Positions 1-8,730 of a stretch of 64,000 nt of DNA are shown piece after piece. The stretch's first letter is position 1. Every line of letters starts with the position of its first letter. The notes beneath the pieces are model-generated. The model was given only the letters and a program-made list of their open reading frames with translations. It did no database searches and was not told the origin of the DNA. Source of the stretch: JABMOV01 sp964654545. GTDB lineage: Bacteria > Fidelibacterota > Marinisomatia > Marinisomatales > JABMOV01. A program made the translations under genes and the position numbers. The stretch lies in the NCBI GenBank assembly GCA_964654545.1, contig CAZZIU010000001.1:62001-126000 (forward strand). Reading direction: 5' to 3'.

Positions 1-1
1 T

Positions 2-550
2 CCAGGAACAATGGCAGCACTTATTGGAGCCTCAGCTGATGAAGTTGAAAAGTTATGTAAACATGCGTCGAGCAGCAATTCCATTGTAGTTCCTGCAAAC
101 TTTAATTCACCTGGACAAATTGTGATTTCTGGTGATGTACCTGCCGTACGCAACGCAATCCAGGCTGCATCAGACTTTGGTGCTCGAAAGGCAGTCGAGC
201 TAAATGTATCCGGAGCCTTTCACTCGCCGCTCATGAGTTCTGCAAGAGAAGCACTTGCGCAAAAGCTCCATCAGGTGGAAATTCTGGATACACATTTCCC
301 TTTGTATAATAACGTAGATGCAAAACCTGTGACCAAAGGCAATGAAATCAAAGATGGCTTGGAACGACAGCTGGAAAATCCGGTTCGTTGGGAAAAATCA
401 GTTGAAAAAATGATTAATGATGGTGTGGAAAGATTCATAGAGGTGGGTCCTGGTAACGTATTGCAGGGGCTGCAGCGTCGCATAAATCGTGATATTCCAA
501 TTACCGGCGTGGAAAACCTGGCTCAAATCAAGGAGTTTGACCATGTTTGA
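2..550 (+). CDS. fabD: Malonyl-CoA:ACP transacylase, C-terminal part (left edge cuts the gene)
   Basis: Transfers malonyl from CoA to acyl carrier protein, the supply step of type II fatty-acid synthesis in the cytoplasm. The reading frame is open from the first bases (P-G-T-M-A-A-L, typical of the FabD middle), so the 5' part, including the nucleophile GHSxG region, lies outside the window; the ATG at 11 is internal. The motif GAFHSPLM near 212-235 carries the catalytic His, and E-V-G-P-G-N-V-L near 440-463 is the conserved C-terminal signature. The stop overlaps the fabG start by 8 bases, implying translational coupling in a fab operon. Confidence 0.95.
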   Translation, partial: PGTMAALIGASADEVEKLCKHASSSNSIVVPANFNSPGQIVISGDVPAVRNAIQAASDFGARKAVELNVSGAFHSPLMSSAREALAQKLHQVEILDTHFPLYNNVDAKPVTKGNEIKDGLERQLENPVRWEKSVEKMINDGVERFIEVGPGNVLQGLQRRINRDIPITGVENLAQIKEFDHV

Positions 551-1289
551 GTTGACAGACAAAGTTGCACTTGTCACCGGAGCCTCAAAAGGGATCGGTA
601 AAGGAATTGCATTGCAATTAGCAAAAGCAGGTGCCACTGTAGTGTGTGTCAGCCGGACAGAATCGCAACTAAAAGACGTGGTAGAACAAATTAAGGCTGA
701 GAATGGGAATGCCAGTTACACTGAATGTGATATAGCCAATCCGGATACATTTTCCGCTACTATAAAACAGACTGTAGATGAATATGGAAGGGTTGACATA
801 CTCGTTAACAACGCTGGTATTACAAAAGATACTCTGCTTATGAGAATGTCTGATGATGACTGGGAACAGGTTTTGGATATTAATCTTAAAGGTGCCTTTA
901 ATGGCACCAAAGCGGTATCACGCCCTATGATGAAGCAACGGTTCGGGCGTATTATTAACATTTCATCGGTAGTTGGTTTGACCGGAAATGCCGGGCAGGC
1001 AAACTATGCCGCATCAAAAGCAGGATTAATTGGCTTTACAAAATCCGTTGCCAAAGAATTCGCATCCCGTGGAATTACAGTAAACTGTATAGCACCGGGA
1101 TATATAGAAACAGAAATGACAAACGCAATAACTGACACTGCAAAAGAAATTTTGCTTGGTCAGATTCCGTTAGGTCGCATTGGCGCGGCTAAGGATATTG
1201 CAGTAATGGTTAACTTTTTAGCTTCCGACGAGGCCGGCTATATTACAGGTCAAACATTTGCGGTCGACGGCGGAATGACAATGATATAA
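543..1289 (+). CDS. fabG: 3-oxoacyl-[ACP] reductase
   Basis: NADPH-dependent reduction of 3-ketoacyl-ACP, first reductive step of fatty-acid elongation. The 248-residue product is full length for FabG. Visible motifs: cofactor loop TGASKGIG (12-19), NNAG (89-92), catalytic Ser142, Tyr155 and Lys159 in the order S-x12-Y-x3-K, and a C-terminal G-Q-T-F-A-V-D-G-G-M. The start chosen is the ATG at 543, because AAGGAG lies just upstream within the fabD end and the fold begins there; an in-frame ATG at 489 would add 18 unrelated residues. It overlaps fabD by 8 bases and is followed by acpP after 13 bases. Confidence 0.96.
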   Translation: MFELTDKVALVTGASKGIGKGIALQLAKAGATVVCVSRTESQLKDVVEQIKAENGNASYTECDIANPDTFSATIKQTVDEYGRVDILVNNAGITKDTLLMRMSDDDWEQVLDINLKGAFNGTKAVSRPMMKQRFGRIINISSVVGLTGNAGQANYAASKAGLIGFTKSVAKEFASRGITVNCIAPGYIETEMTNAITDTAKEILLGQIPLGRIGAAKDIAVMVNFLASDEAGYITGQTFAVDGGMTMI

Positions 1290-1302
1290 CAAGGAGGTAC
1301 GA

Positions 1303-1530
1303 ATGTCCACTTTCGACAAAGTTAAAGAAGTAATTGTTGATAAATTGGGTGTTGAAGAAGATAAAATCACGATGGAAGCATCTTTTGTTGATGACTTGGG
1401 AGCAGATTCATTGGATACTGTGGAACTCATTATGGAATTAGAAGAAGAGTTTGGAATTGAAATCCCTGATGAAGATGCAGAAAACATGACGACTGTAGGA
1501 TCAGCTGTAGAATACATCGACAAAAAATAA
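1303..1530 (+). CDS. acpP: Acyl carrier protein
   Basis: Small acidic carrier on which fatty-acyl chains are built. It has 75 residues, the normal ACP length, with the phosphopantetheine attachment Ser36 in the invariant GADSLDTVEL context and the usual helix III region (EFGIEIPDEDAE). An exceptionally good Shine-Dalgarno sequence (AAGGAGG, about 1291-1297) precedes the ATG, as expected for one of the most abundant proteins in a cell. It sits between fabG and fabF, the standard order. Confidence 0.98.
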   Translation: MSTFDKVKEVIVDKLGVEEDKITMEASFVDDLGADSLDTVELIMELEEEFGIEIPDEDAENMTTVGSAVEYIDKK

Positions 1531-1545
1531 CCAATAAATACTATT

Positions 1546-2787
1546 ATGCATGATCGTCGGGTAGTTATTACCGGAATGGGTGCATTGGCCCCAAATGGTA
1601 ACAATGTTGAACAGTTTTGGAACGCACTCCTGGCAGGGAAAAGCGGTATTGGACCCATTACCTGCTATGATACAGATAACCACTCTGTTAAAATAGCCGG
1701 GGAATTATCTGATTTTTCTGCGGATGATTATATCGATCCTCAAGAACTTCGGAGATTGGACAGGTTTACTGTTCTGGCGTTGATAGCTGCACAGGAAGCT
1801 ATCGAACATTCAGGTTTGGACCTGGCAGGAATAAACCTTGAACGGGTCGGAGTAACCATGGGAACGGGGGTTGGCGGTATCCGAACACTTGAGGAGCAGC
1901 ATTCTGTTTATCTTCAAAAAGGATCCAAACGCGTTTCTCCCCTGTTTGTCCCCAAAATGATTGCCAATATTGGAGCCGCACATCTCTCAATTAAATTCGG
2001 TTTTAAAGGTCCCAATCAGACAATTGTTACGGCCTGTTCTTCCGCCACTGATGCTATCGGTGTTGCCTCCAGAATTATTCGATACGGAGATGCCGATGTC
2101 ATGATCACAGGAGGTTCTGAAGCGAGCATTACCCCCCTCACAATTTCAGGATTTGCCAATATGAAAGCTTTATCACGGAGTGAGGATAATCCAGCAACCG
2201 TGAGCAGACCTTTTGATCTGACCAGAACCGGTTTTGTTCTTGGAGAAGGTGCCGGTTTTCTAATACTGGAAACCTTGGAACATGCCCAAAATCGTGGAGC
2301 CATAATCCTGGCAGAACTGGCGGGATATGGAGCTACGGACGATGCTTATCATGTGACAGCTCCTGACCCGGGCGGTGCTGCACGAGCGATGCGGTTAGCA
2401 CTGAAAGATGCGGGTATCACTCCTGATCAGATTGATTACATCAACGCACATGGAACATCTACTGCGATTAATGATAAAAACGAAACTGAGGCCATTCGGA
2501 GTGTTTTTGGTGATCACGCGTATCAGCTTCGTGTTAGTTCCACCAAGTCCATGACTGGACATCTTCTCGGAGCCACGGGTGCTATAGAGGCAATCGCTGC
2601 TATTAAAGCAATTGAAACCAATATCGCCCCACCTACTATTAATCAGACAATACCGGATCCTGATTGCGATTTGAATTATATACCCAATAAACCAGAATCA
2701 TTCCCAATCAATGCGGCAATTTCCAATACGTTTGGGTTTGGTGGTCATAATGGAGTGATTTGTATTAGGCGCTGGCTCGAAGGTTGA
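1546..2787 (+). CDS. fabF: 3-oxoacyl-[ACP] synthase II
   Basis: Condenses malonyl-ACP with a growing acyl-ACP. The 413 residues match KAS II. The active-site Cys164 is in VTACSSATDAIG, the two catalytic histidines are in NAHGTST and in MTGHLLGATGAIE, and the glycine-rich C-terminal loop NTFGFGGHNG is intact. The ATG at 1546 is the only sensible start; the gap to acpP is 15 bases. The stop overlaps the rnc start codon in a TTGA arrangement. Confidence 0.97.
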   Translation: MHDRRVVITGMGALAPNGNNVEQFWNALLAGKSGIGPITCYDTDNHSVKIAGELSDFSADDYIDPQELRRLDRFTVLALIAAQEAIEHSGLDLAGINLERVGVTMGTGVGGIRTLEEQHSVYLQKGSKRVSPLFVPKMIANIGAAHLSIKFGFKGPNQTIVTACSSATDAIGVASRIIRYGDADVMITGGSEASITPLTISGFANMKALSRSEDNPATVSRPFDLTRTGFVLGEGAGFLILETLEHAQNRGAIILAELAGYGATDDAYHVTAPDPGGAARAMRLALKDAGITPDQIDYINAHGTSTAINDKNETEAIRSVFGDHAYQLRVSSTKSMTGHLLGATGAIEAIAAIKAIETNIAPPTINQTIPDPDCDLNYIPNKPESFPINAAISNTFGFGGHNGVICIRRWLEG

Positions 2788-3491
2788 CCTTTCTAAAATA
2801 CTTTATTCCTTCTCGTCATAGATTCAAAACTCTAGAATCGTCAGTTGGTTACCGGTTTAATGAGCCAAACATACTGGAACAGGCTTTTACACACCGATCA
2901 CTTAACCCTACCCCAAGAAAAAATTATGAACGGCTAGAGTTTCTTGGTGATGCTGTCATCGATATCATCATCAGTAAGGCCTTAATGAAAGAATATCCTG
3001 CCGGCGATGAAGGTCTTTTGACACAAAAGCGTGCTGCCCTGGTTCAAAAATCGTTTCTGGCAACCATGGGGCAATTATTGAATCTTTTGGATTATTTGAC
3101 AATTGATCCAACAGTAAATCTGGAAATCGATAAAATTGCCGATCGACAAAATGCTAATTGTTTTGAGGCTTTGGTAGGGGCAATATATTTGGATGGTGGT
3201 ATAAATCCCTGTCGAAAATTTATTTTGAATTCAGTATGGCGACACCGTGAAGATGCCTGGAAAGCCACCAATTTTAAAGGTCGACTGATTGAATATTGTC
3301 ATTCAAGGGCAATTGGAAATCCACGTTTTCAAATCACCAATGTTACTGGGCCTGAACATCAAAAAATGTTTGAGGTTCATGTGCGAATTGGAGATGACAC
3401 TTATCCCCCCGGATTGGGATCCAATAAAAAAGCTGCTGAACAATCAGCAGCTCAAAATGCATTAGATATGATGCAGAAGAAACTGGACTAA
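2784..3491 (+). CDS. rnc: Ribonuclease III
   Basis: Double-stranded RNA endonuclease for rRNA and mRNA processing. The 235-residue product has the RNase III signature ERLEFLGDAV (49-58), then a C-terminal double-stranded-RNA-binding domain (about 160-233, ending in GSNKKAAEQSAAQNAL). The start is a TTG forming a TTGA overlap with fabF; the frame closes a few codons upstream, so no ATG is available. The fabF-rnc order is widespread. Oddity: in the second metal-binding motif the expected Asp (E. coli D114) is Asn125 in ANCFEALVGAIYLD, while the next ligand, Glu128, is kept. Gene identity is certain; full catalytic competence is less so. Confidence 0.94.
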   Translation: MTFLKYFIPSRHRFKTLESSVGYRFNEPNILEQAFTHRSLNPTPRKNYERLEFLGDAVIDIIISKALMKEYPAGDEGLLTQKRAALVQKSFLATMGQLLNLLDYLTIDPTVNLEIDKIADRQNANCFEALVGAIYLDGGINPCRKFILNSVWRHREDAWKATNFKGRLIEYCHSRAIGNPRFQITNVTGPEHQKMFEVHVRIGDDTYPPGLGSNKKAAEQSAAQNALDMMQKKLD

Positions 3492-4054
3492 ATTTTTACA
3501 TTTAATTCTCTGATTTTATCGCGAAGTTTGGCTGCCTCTTCGTAATCTTCTTTCTGAACCGCATTTTCGAGCTGTATTTCTAAATCCGAAATCGAGTCGG
3601 TTGATTCATTCTTTCCTGCAACTTCTTCCTCTAAAACTGATTCTTCTTGATACCCTGCTTCATCAATTACATGTTTGGCAACCATCATTGGTGCATCCAG
3701 ACGAATAGCAATTGCTATAGCATCACTGGGTCGACAATCAATATTGCGACGCTTCTTATTTTCTGCATCCTCCAGAACCAGGCGGGAATAAAATACACCT
3801 TCAACCAAATCTGATATATGGACAGCAACCAGTTTGTAATCCATGTCGGAAATAATGGTTGTGATCAGGTCATGAGTCATGGGTCGGGAAGTACCCACTT
3901 TTTCCAGAGCCATGGCGATTGATTGTGCTTCATAGGTTCCAATCATGATGGGTAATCGGGTTTCACTGTTAATGTCCTTAACAATAACTGCATAGCTTCT
4001 ACTTGGTGGGTGGAAACGGATTCGTTCGATTGCAATGGGTAATAAAAATTCCAT
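3488..4054 (-). CDS. Bifunctional nuclease (BFN/DUF151) domain protein with C-terminal UVR domain
   Basis: 188 residues. Residues about 1-135 form a BFN/DUF151 domain: LPIMIGTYEAQSIAMAL, then a late C-R-P-S-D-A-I-A-I-A-I-R-L. The last 35 residues (L-E-N-A-V-Q-K-E-D-Y-E-E-A-A-K-L-R-D) form a UvrB/UvrC (UVR) motif. Proteins of this architecture are common in the FCB group; DNase and RNase activity is reported for plant members, but the bacterial role is poorly defined. The ATG at 4054 is preferred over a TTG two codons upstream. The gene is convergent with rnc and the two stop codons overlap by 4 bases. It may be the last gene of the isomerase/mutase operon. Confidence 0.88.
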   Translation of the reverse strand: MEFLLPIAIERIRFHPPSRSYAVIVKDINSETRLPIMIGTYEAQSIAMALEKVGTSRPMTHDLITTIISDMDYKLVAVHISDLVEGVFYSRLVLEDAENKKRRNIDCRPSDAIAIAIRLDAPMMVAKHVIDEAGYQEESVLEEEVAGKNESTDSISDLEIQLENAVQKEDYEEAAKLRDKIRELNVKI

Positions 4055-4091
4055 AGTCAATTATATTAACTCAGACAGGGAGTCTCAAGAA

Positions 4092-5132
4092 TTATTTTCG
4101 TTTTGCCAGTTCATCCTTCAATAAATTGATTTTTAGCACAGGTGTTGGATCCGTTTGATGGAAAATAGCACACCAATAGCTGATCCAATCCAAATAATGA
4201 ACCATATACAGGAAGCGTTGAAACGGTGTCTCACCCTTTCCTTCAATGACCAATTGTTGCATGGGAAGTCCGTTTAAAATACGTTGAGTAATCTCTTGTC
4301 TAATTTTTACACGATTATAATCTGAACTGTCTTTTAACCAGATTACGATTATTTGTTGTAGAATAGAGGCGTTGTTTTCCCAACCTACAATTTCATTATG
4401 GTTAAATTCCGGTAAATCATTGTGATAGGCCAACATATTGGCGTTTTCGCATAATTGACCTTTAAAACGCATTGCTGCAATTGAAGTCCAATCCGTCTGA
4501 CCGTAAATAACTGGTAATGATTGATATAACGATTTTGCATTTTGATATGCTGGATTTTCCGAAGATTCTAGTCCAAATAATTCACGATCTTTTACCAATA
4601 ATGTAATTATTCTGGATAGTTCATCTTCAAAGTGGAATGTAACCAAACCCAGGGCTTTAAGTATATACAATGAAGGAACGAAGGAGAATCCCAAAGCTGC
4701 TCTGGGTTGTAAGCCTTTCGGGATAGTTACATAATCCTGATCATTTTCCTTAACTAAGGATTCCAGTTTCCCACCGGTTGTTACACCAACTATTTGTGCC
4801 TTCTTTGCCATTGCATCCGCATAGGTAGCTAATGTTTCCTCCGTATTTCCCGAATAGGAAGAACAAATAACCAAGGTATGCTCATCGACCCAACCCGGTA
4901 AGGTATAATGACGTGACACGACCATTGGAACGGATATATTCTGACCAATCAAAGCTCGATTAACGTCTCCACCGATCGCCGAGCCTCCCATACCTGCAAT
5001 TACAATATTTCGTATATCCGAGTAGGATTGGCGAAATGTGAGTCCCTCCCCTATTTTCATTGCTGCATTAATATGATCCGGGAAATCATGGATTGCACTG
5101 TGCATGTTATCTTTATCTATCTCTGGTATCAT
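4092..5132 (-). CDS. Bifunctional phosphoglucose/phosphomannose isomerase (SIS family)
   Basis: Interconverts glucose-6-P or mannose-6-P with fructose-6-P, linking glycolysis to nucleotide-sugar synthesis. The 346-residue length and sequence fit the archaeal-type PGI/PMI family: a SIS domain with the phosphosugar loop IAGMGGSAIGGD (about 45-56), the serine-rich ICSSYSGNTEETL segment, and the catalytic-region FNHNEIVGW near 245. Its stop-to-start neighbour upstream on the same strand is the polyprenyl synthase, one base away, and phosphomannomutase follows in the same operon, consistent with mannose/glucose phosphate metabolism. Confidence 0.88.
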   Translation of the reverse strand: MIPEIDKDNMHSAIHDFPDHINAAMKIGEGLTFRQSYSDIRNIVIAGMGGSAIGGDVNRALIGQNISVPMVVSRHYTLPGWVDEHTLVICSSYSGNTEETLATYADAMAKKAQIVGVTTGGKLESLVKENDQDYVTIPKGLQPRAALGFSFVPSLYILKALGLVTFHFEDELSRIITLLVKDRELFGLESSENPAYQNAKSLYQSLPVIYGQTDWTSIAAMRFKGQLCENANMLAYHNDLPEFNHNEIVGWENNASILQQIIVIWLKDSSDYNRVKIRQEITQRILNGLPMQQLVIEGKGETPFQRFLYMVHYLDWISYWCAIFHQTDPTPVLKINLLKDELAKRK

Positions 5133-5133
5133 A

Positions 5134-6120
5134 TTAATTCTTTCGTTTTAGTACCAATTCGGTAAAATGATGTAAATAATCTCCCTCGGGAGAAAACTTA
5201 TTTAACTCAAGTAGCGCACGATCAATATATGTTTTTGCCAATTCTTGTGCACTGTCCAGTATATTATTATTTATCACGAAGGACTTCATTGCAATCAATC
5301 GATCATGGGTATCCCAGTCAGCCCATTCCAGCCATTTCTTATCCCAACTATCCTTTAATTTTTCTCTGGCCAAAATGGTCAGTACTGTTTGCTTACCAGC
5401 CTCTACATCCGAACCAAGACTCTTTCCCATATTACCGGGATCAGAGATTATTTCCAATATATCATCCTGAATCTGAAACGCAATACCCAAATTCATCCCA
5501 TAGGATTGAAGACAGGCAATTGTTTCGTCATCCTGCTTGGAGAGGATACCTCCCAATTCGGCGCATAATCCAATCAACCAACCTGTTTTCTTCTTAATCA
5601 TTAAAATATATTTTTCCAGGGAAATTCCCGGATCGTTTTCAAATTCCTTATCATATGCCTGTCCTTCGCACACCATTAATGTTGCTTGATTAAATGCCTG
5701 GATGGCATTCAACGGATTTGCTTTTACTCGGCTCATGAGTAATTGGGCAATGGCATAAATCCCATCACCAGCCAAAATTGCCGTTGAATCATCCCAGTGC
5801 TTGTGAACCGTTTGTTGTCCATGGCGCATGGTGTCACGATCCATAATATCATCATGAACCAGCGTGAAATTGTGAAGCATTTCCACGGCCAGACCGGCAT
5901 TTAAGGCATCTGTCTTATCGGCTCCAAAATGGTCGCTGACCAACATAACCAGGATGGGGCGAAGCCTTTTTCCCACCCCTTTACTGACATACCGAACCGG
6001 GTCATATAAATAATGCGGTTCGATAGGTATATCTAAAGAATCCAGCTCTTGATTGACCGTCTCTTGGAGTGATTTTACATATTCTGGAAAGGATTGTTTA
6101 ATGTCCGGCCTCAATTTCAA
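5134..6120 (-). CDS. Polyprenyl diphosphate synthase (FPP/GGPP synthase family)
   Basis: Head-to-tail prenyl transferase that makes farnesyl-, geranylgeranyl- or longer diphosphates for quinones, undecaprenyl carriers or carotenoids. The first aspartate-rich motif is in LVHDDIMDRDTMRHG and the second in FQIQDDILEI; the second ends in Glu rather than the usual Asp. GKRLRP near the N-terminus binds diphosphate. The start is uncertain: no ATG exists near the family N-terminus, and three in-frame TTG codons (6129, 6120, 6114) lie inside the end of the upstream mutase gene. I use the middle one (328 residues). Product chain length cannot be deduced safely. Confidence 0.88.
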   Translation of the reverse strand: MKLRPDIKQSFPEYVKSLQETVNQELDSLDIPIEPHYLYDPVRYVSKGVGKRLRPILVMLVSDHFGADKTDALNAGLAVEMLHNFTLVHDDIMDRDTMRHGQQTVHKHWDDSTAILAGDGIYAIAQLLMSRVKANPLNAIQAFNQATLMVCEGQAYDKEFENDPGISLEKYILMIKKKTGWLIGLCAELGGILSKQDDETIACLQSYGMNLGIAFQIQDDILEIISDPGNMGKSLGSDVEAGKQTVLTILAREKLKDSWDKKWLEWADWDTHDRLIAMKSFVINNNILDSAQELAKTYIDRALLELNKFSPEGDYLHHFTELVLKRKN

Positions 6121-7468
6121 GATGCCCAATTGATTGAAGTTTACCAAGTACCATTGCTTTGTATTCTTCCATTTTTTCCATGGTGGAGGCTTCAAAACGA
6201 CAAACAATCACCGGTTGCGTATTCGATGATCTCACCAATCCCCAGCCATCAGAAAATTGGATTCTAACACCATCAACGGTTGAACATGTAAAGTTCGCTG
6301 TAAAATATTCCACTGCTTCTTTTGTTATACGGAATTTTTCCTCATCATTCTCAGCGGCCATGCGCATTTCCGGTGTCGAAAAATATTTGGGTAATTCCGC
6401 TTTTAATTGGGAAAGTGTTTTATCAGTTTTGGAAAGCAGTTGGACCAATCGTGCGGCTACATAGGTCGCATCATCATAACCAAAATAGTCATCAGCAAAA
6501 AAGATATGACCACTCATTTCGCCACCCAGCTTACATTTTACTTCAGACATCTTCTGCTTTATTAATGAATGTCCAGTTTTCCACATGATGGGCTTTCCCC
6601 CTACGCGTAAAATGACATCCTCAAGGGCCTTAGAGCATTTTACATCATATAGAATTTCATCCCCCGGCTCCACAATACCGGGTAAAAATAATGCCATAAG
6701 TTGATCGGCCCAGATAATATCACCAGTTTCGTCTACGACACCTACACGATCTGCATCCCCATCAAATGCCACACCCACATCATGTTTTCCCTGCTTCATA
6801 ATTACTATAAGATCTTTGAGATTTTCTGCGACAGTTGGATCGGGATGATGATTGGGAAAAGTACCATCCACATCACAGTACAATTCCGTTAGATCGACCC
6901 CTAATGACTTGAATATTTCGGGTGCGTTTATTGCTGCAGCCGCATTCCCGCAATCCATGACTACTCTAACTGGTTTATCCAACACAATTTTTTCTTTTAG
7001 CATGTGTGCATAATCGGGCTTGAGATTGTATTTTGCCTCCGTTCCCTCGCCAATTTCAAAATCATCCGCTTCAATTAAATTTTTGACTGATTGAATCATG
7101 TCGCCATACACAGCTTTTTTAAATAAGGATAATTTGAATCCATTGAACTCAGGTGGATTATGACTTCCGGTAATCTGTACGGCGGCACCTACTTCCAGTT
7201 TGAACATACTATAATAATTTACCGGAGTCGGAAGCAATCCAAGAGAGATCACGTCCATTCCGGTGGACAATACACCTTCCTTAAAATTTTCCAGTAATCT
7301 AGGCGTGCTTGTTCTAACATCACCACTAAGCGCTATTTCATTTGCACCTTGCCGCAATGCGTAGGTTGCAAATCCTTTACCCAATGTCACTACCAATTCC
7401 GGTGGAAAATCTTCGGCCACTTTTCCACGTATATCGTATTCCCTGAAGATATACGGATTAACTTGCAT
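6098..7468 (-). CDS. Phosphomannomutase/phosphoglucomutase (AlgC-like)
   Basis: Alpha-D-phosphohexomutase that moves phosphate between C6 and C1 of mannose or glucose phosphate, feeding GDP-mannose or UDP-glucose synthesis. It has 456 residues with all four domains: phosphoserine loop TGSHNPPEFNG (Ser102), metal loop DGDADR (236-241), sugar-binding GGEMSGH (315-321) and the C-terminal phosphate loop R-S-S-N-T-Q-P. An AGAGGT sequence sits in front of the ATG. It is the first gene of the leftward operon and is divergent from the gene at 7600. Its 3' end overlaps the next gene by about 20 bases. Confidence 0.94.
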   Translation of the reverse strand: MQVNPYIFREYDIRGKVAEDFPPELVVTLGKGFATYALRQGANEIALSGDVRTSTPRLLENFKEGVLSTGMDVISLGLLPTPVNYYSMFKLEVGAAVQITGSHNPPEFNGFKLSLFKKAVYGDMIQSVKNLIEADDFEIGEGTEAKYNLKPDYAHMLKEKIVLDKPVRVVMDCGNAAAAINAPEIFKSLGVDLTELYCDVDGTFPNHHPDPTVAENLKDLIVIMKQGKHDVGVAFDGDADRVGVVDETGDIIWADQLMALFLPGIVEPGDEILYDVKCSKALEDVILRVGGKPIMWKTGHSLIKQKMSEVKCKLGGEMSGHIFFADDYFGYDDATYVAARLVQLLSKTDKTLSQLKAELPKYFSTPEMRMAAENDEEKFRITKEAVEYFTANFTCSTVDGVRIQFSDGWGLVRSSNTQPVIVCRFEASTMEKMEEYKAMVLGKLQSIGHLEIEAGH

Positions 7469-7599
7469 TTTTACCTCTAAAATATTTCAATGATAAGAAT
7501 CTGAAATTACTGAATTCCTCTTCTTTTCCCATGAGAAAAGAGTTAAGATTTATCCGATTTATTTTCAATTAGTGGTATATTCTCAATCAACACAAACCT

Positions 7600-8730
7600 A
7601 TGAAAACCACACAAAATATACTCACCGTTTTTATCTTCCTTCTTGGTGTTGGACTTACCACGCTTTATTCTCAGGAACAACTTACGCCCAATCGTGTCTA
7701 TCCACTTGCAAATTCAAGATCTTTAATTGGTGGAACCAGTACCATTTTCATGACAGATGATTACACCATCTCAAATGGAACCAGTGAGTATCACTCAAAT
7801 GAGAAAATCATTACCTTTTTTTCTTTAGAAAACAGTTCTGTGGGCATCATCGCGGAAACATCAGGTGACAGCTATATGTTTTACCATCTGAATGAGGCAC
7901 TACAATTAGCTACCAGTATTCCTTTTCATCTACCAGATGATTTCGGATTTCCGCTCATTTATGTCCTGAAGGATGGATCATATCTATTTTTAAACGCAAT
8001 CGAACAAAGCATTACCAATTATTCCCGTTCAGGAAGTAAGATTTTTAACACAACGATTTTTAAGAAAAAAGATTATGACCATGAAAAAAACATGCTTCTT
8101 GTTCAGGGAGAAAATTTAATCTATATCATTGGCCAAGAAACTGCCACTGGTAATTCGGATGCGATACATATTTTTAATTTATACAATGAGCATTCTCTTA
8201 TTGATGAAGGTGTGTTGCCCCTTTCAGTATCGTATCAAGCCGCAATTGTAAATAATGCATTATTGGCAATTACAGGCACTTCATTTACAAACCAATATCA
8301 GATAGCTAAACACAAGCTTTTATTGTTTGACACACACCAAAACCAGGTTACTCATTCTTTTGAACTTGAAACAATTCCAAAAAAACTGTATGTGAGCGGT
8401 GGAAATGTCTATCTGGTCACTAACACAGGCCTAATTGTTGTAAATAATCAGGGTCGCATTATTAGTAGTGCTTATTTTCCAACTGAAATTGTTCCAAAAA
8501 GTGTAGTTGTCCACAATGGAAAAATGTGCATAATTGGAGGTGTTTCACCAGGTTATCAGAACGGTACTTTGTCTTATGAAAATGGAGTATTAATTACGTT
8601 CGACAATGATAGAATAAATGAGTTTACATTAGCGCACACTGAACCGTTTCAAGAATCCGGTTTCTCCAGCGACCATTCCCAATTCTTTTTGGTTTCGGAT
8701 AAAAGTGTTTCCTATTACGACTTACCATGA
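7600..8730 (+). CDS. Exported protein of unknown function, probably beta-propeller-like
   Basis: 376 residues. A clear signal peptide occupies about 1-24 (hydrophobic LTVFIFLLGVGLTTLYSQ). The mature part is rich in Thr/Ser/Asn and in short repeated beta-like units such as K-L-Y-V-S-G-G-N-V-Y-L-V-T and K-M-C-I-I-G-G-V, which resembles a beta-propeller, but I recognise no family. It is the first gene of a rightward operon and its stop overlaps the start of the M23-type gene (ATGA), so it may work with the envelope enzymes that follow. No Shine-Dalgarno sequence is obvious. Confidence 0.7.
   Translation: MKTTQNILTVFIFLLGVGLTTLYSQEQLTPNRVYPLANSRSLIGGTSTIFMTDDYTISNGTSEYHSNEKIITFFSLENSSVGIIAETSGDSYMFYHLNEALQLATSIPFHLPDDFGFPLIYVLKDGSYLFLNAIEQSITNYSRSGSKIFNTTIFKKKDYDHEKNMLLVQGENLIYIIGQETATGNSDAIHIFNLYNEHSLIDEGVLPLSVSYQAAIVNNALLAITGTSFTNQYQIAKHKLLLFDTHQNQVTHSFELETIPKKLYVSGGNVYLVTNTGLIVVNNQGRIISSAYFPTEIVPKSVVVHNGKMCIIGGVSPGYQNGTLSYENGVLITFDNDRINEFTLAHTEPFQESGFSSDHSQFFLVSDKSVSYYDLP

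Noticed and set aside
7510..7535. Short inverted repeat CTTTTC...GAAAAG between the divergent genes at 7468 and 7600
   Set aside because: Low complexity, six to eight A/T-rich pairs, no T-run; equally likely by chance and not placed after a gene.
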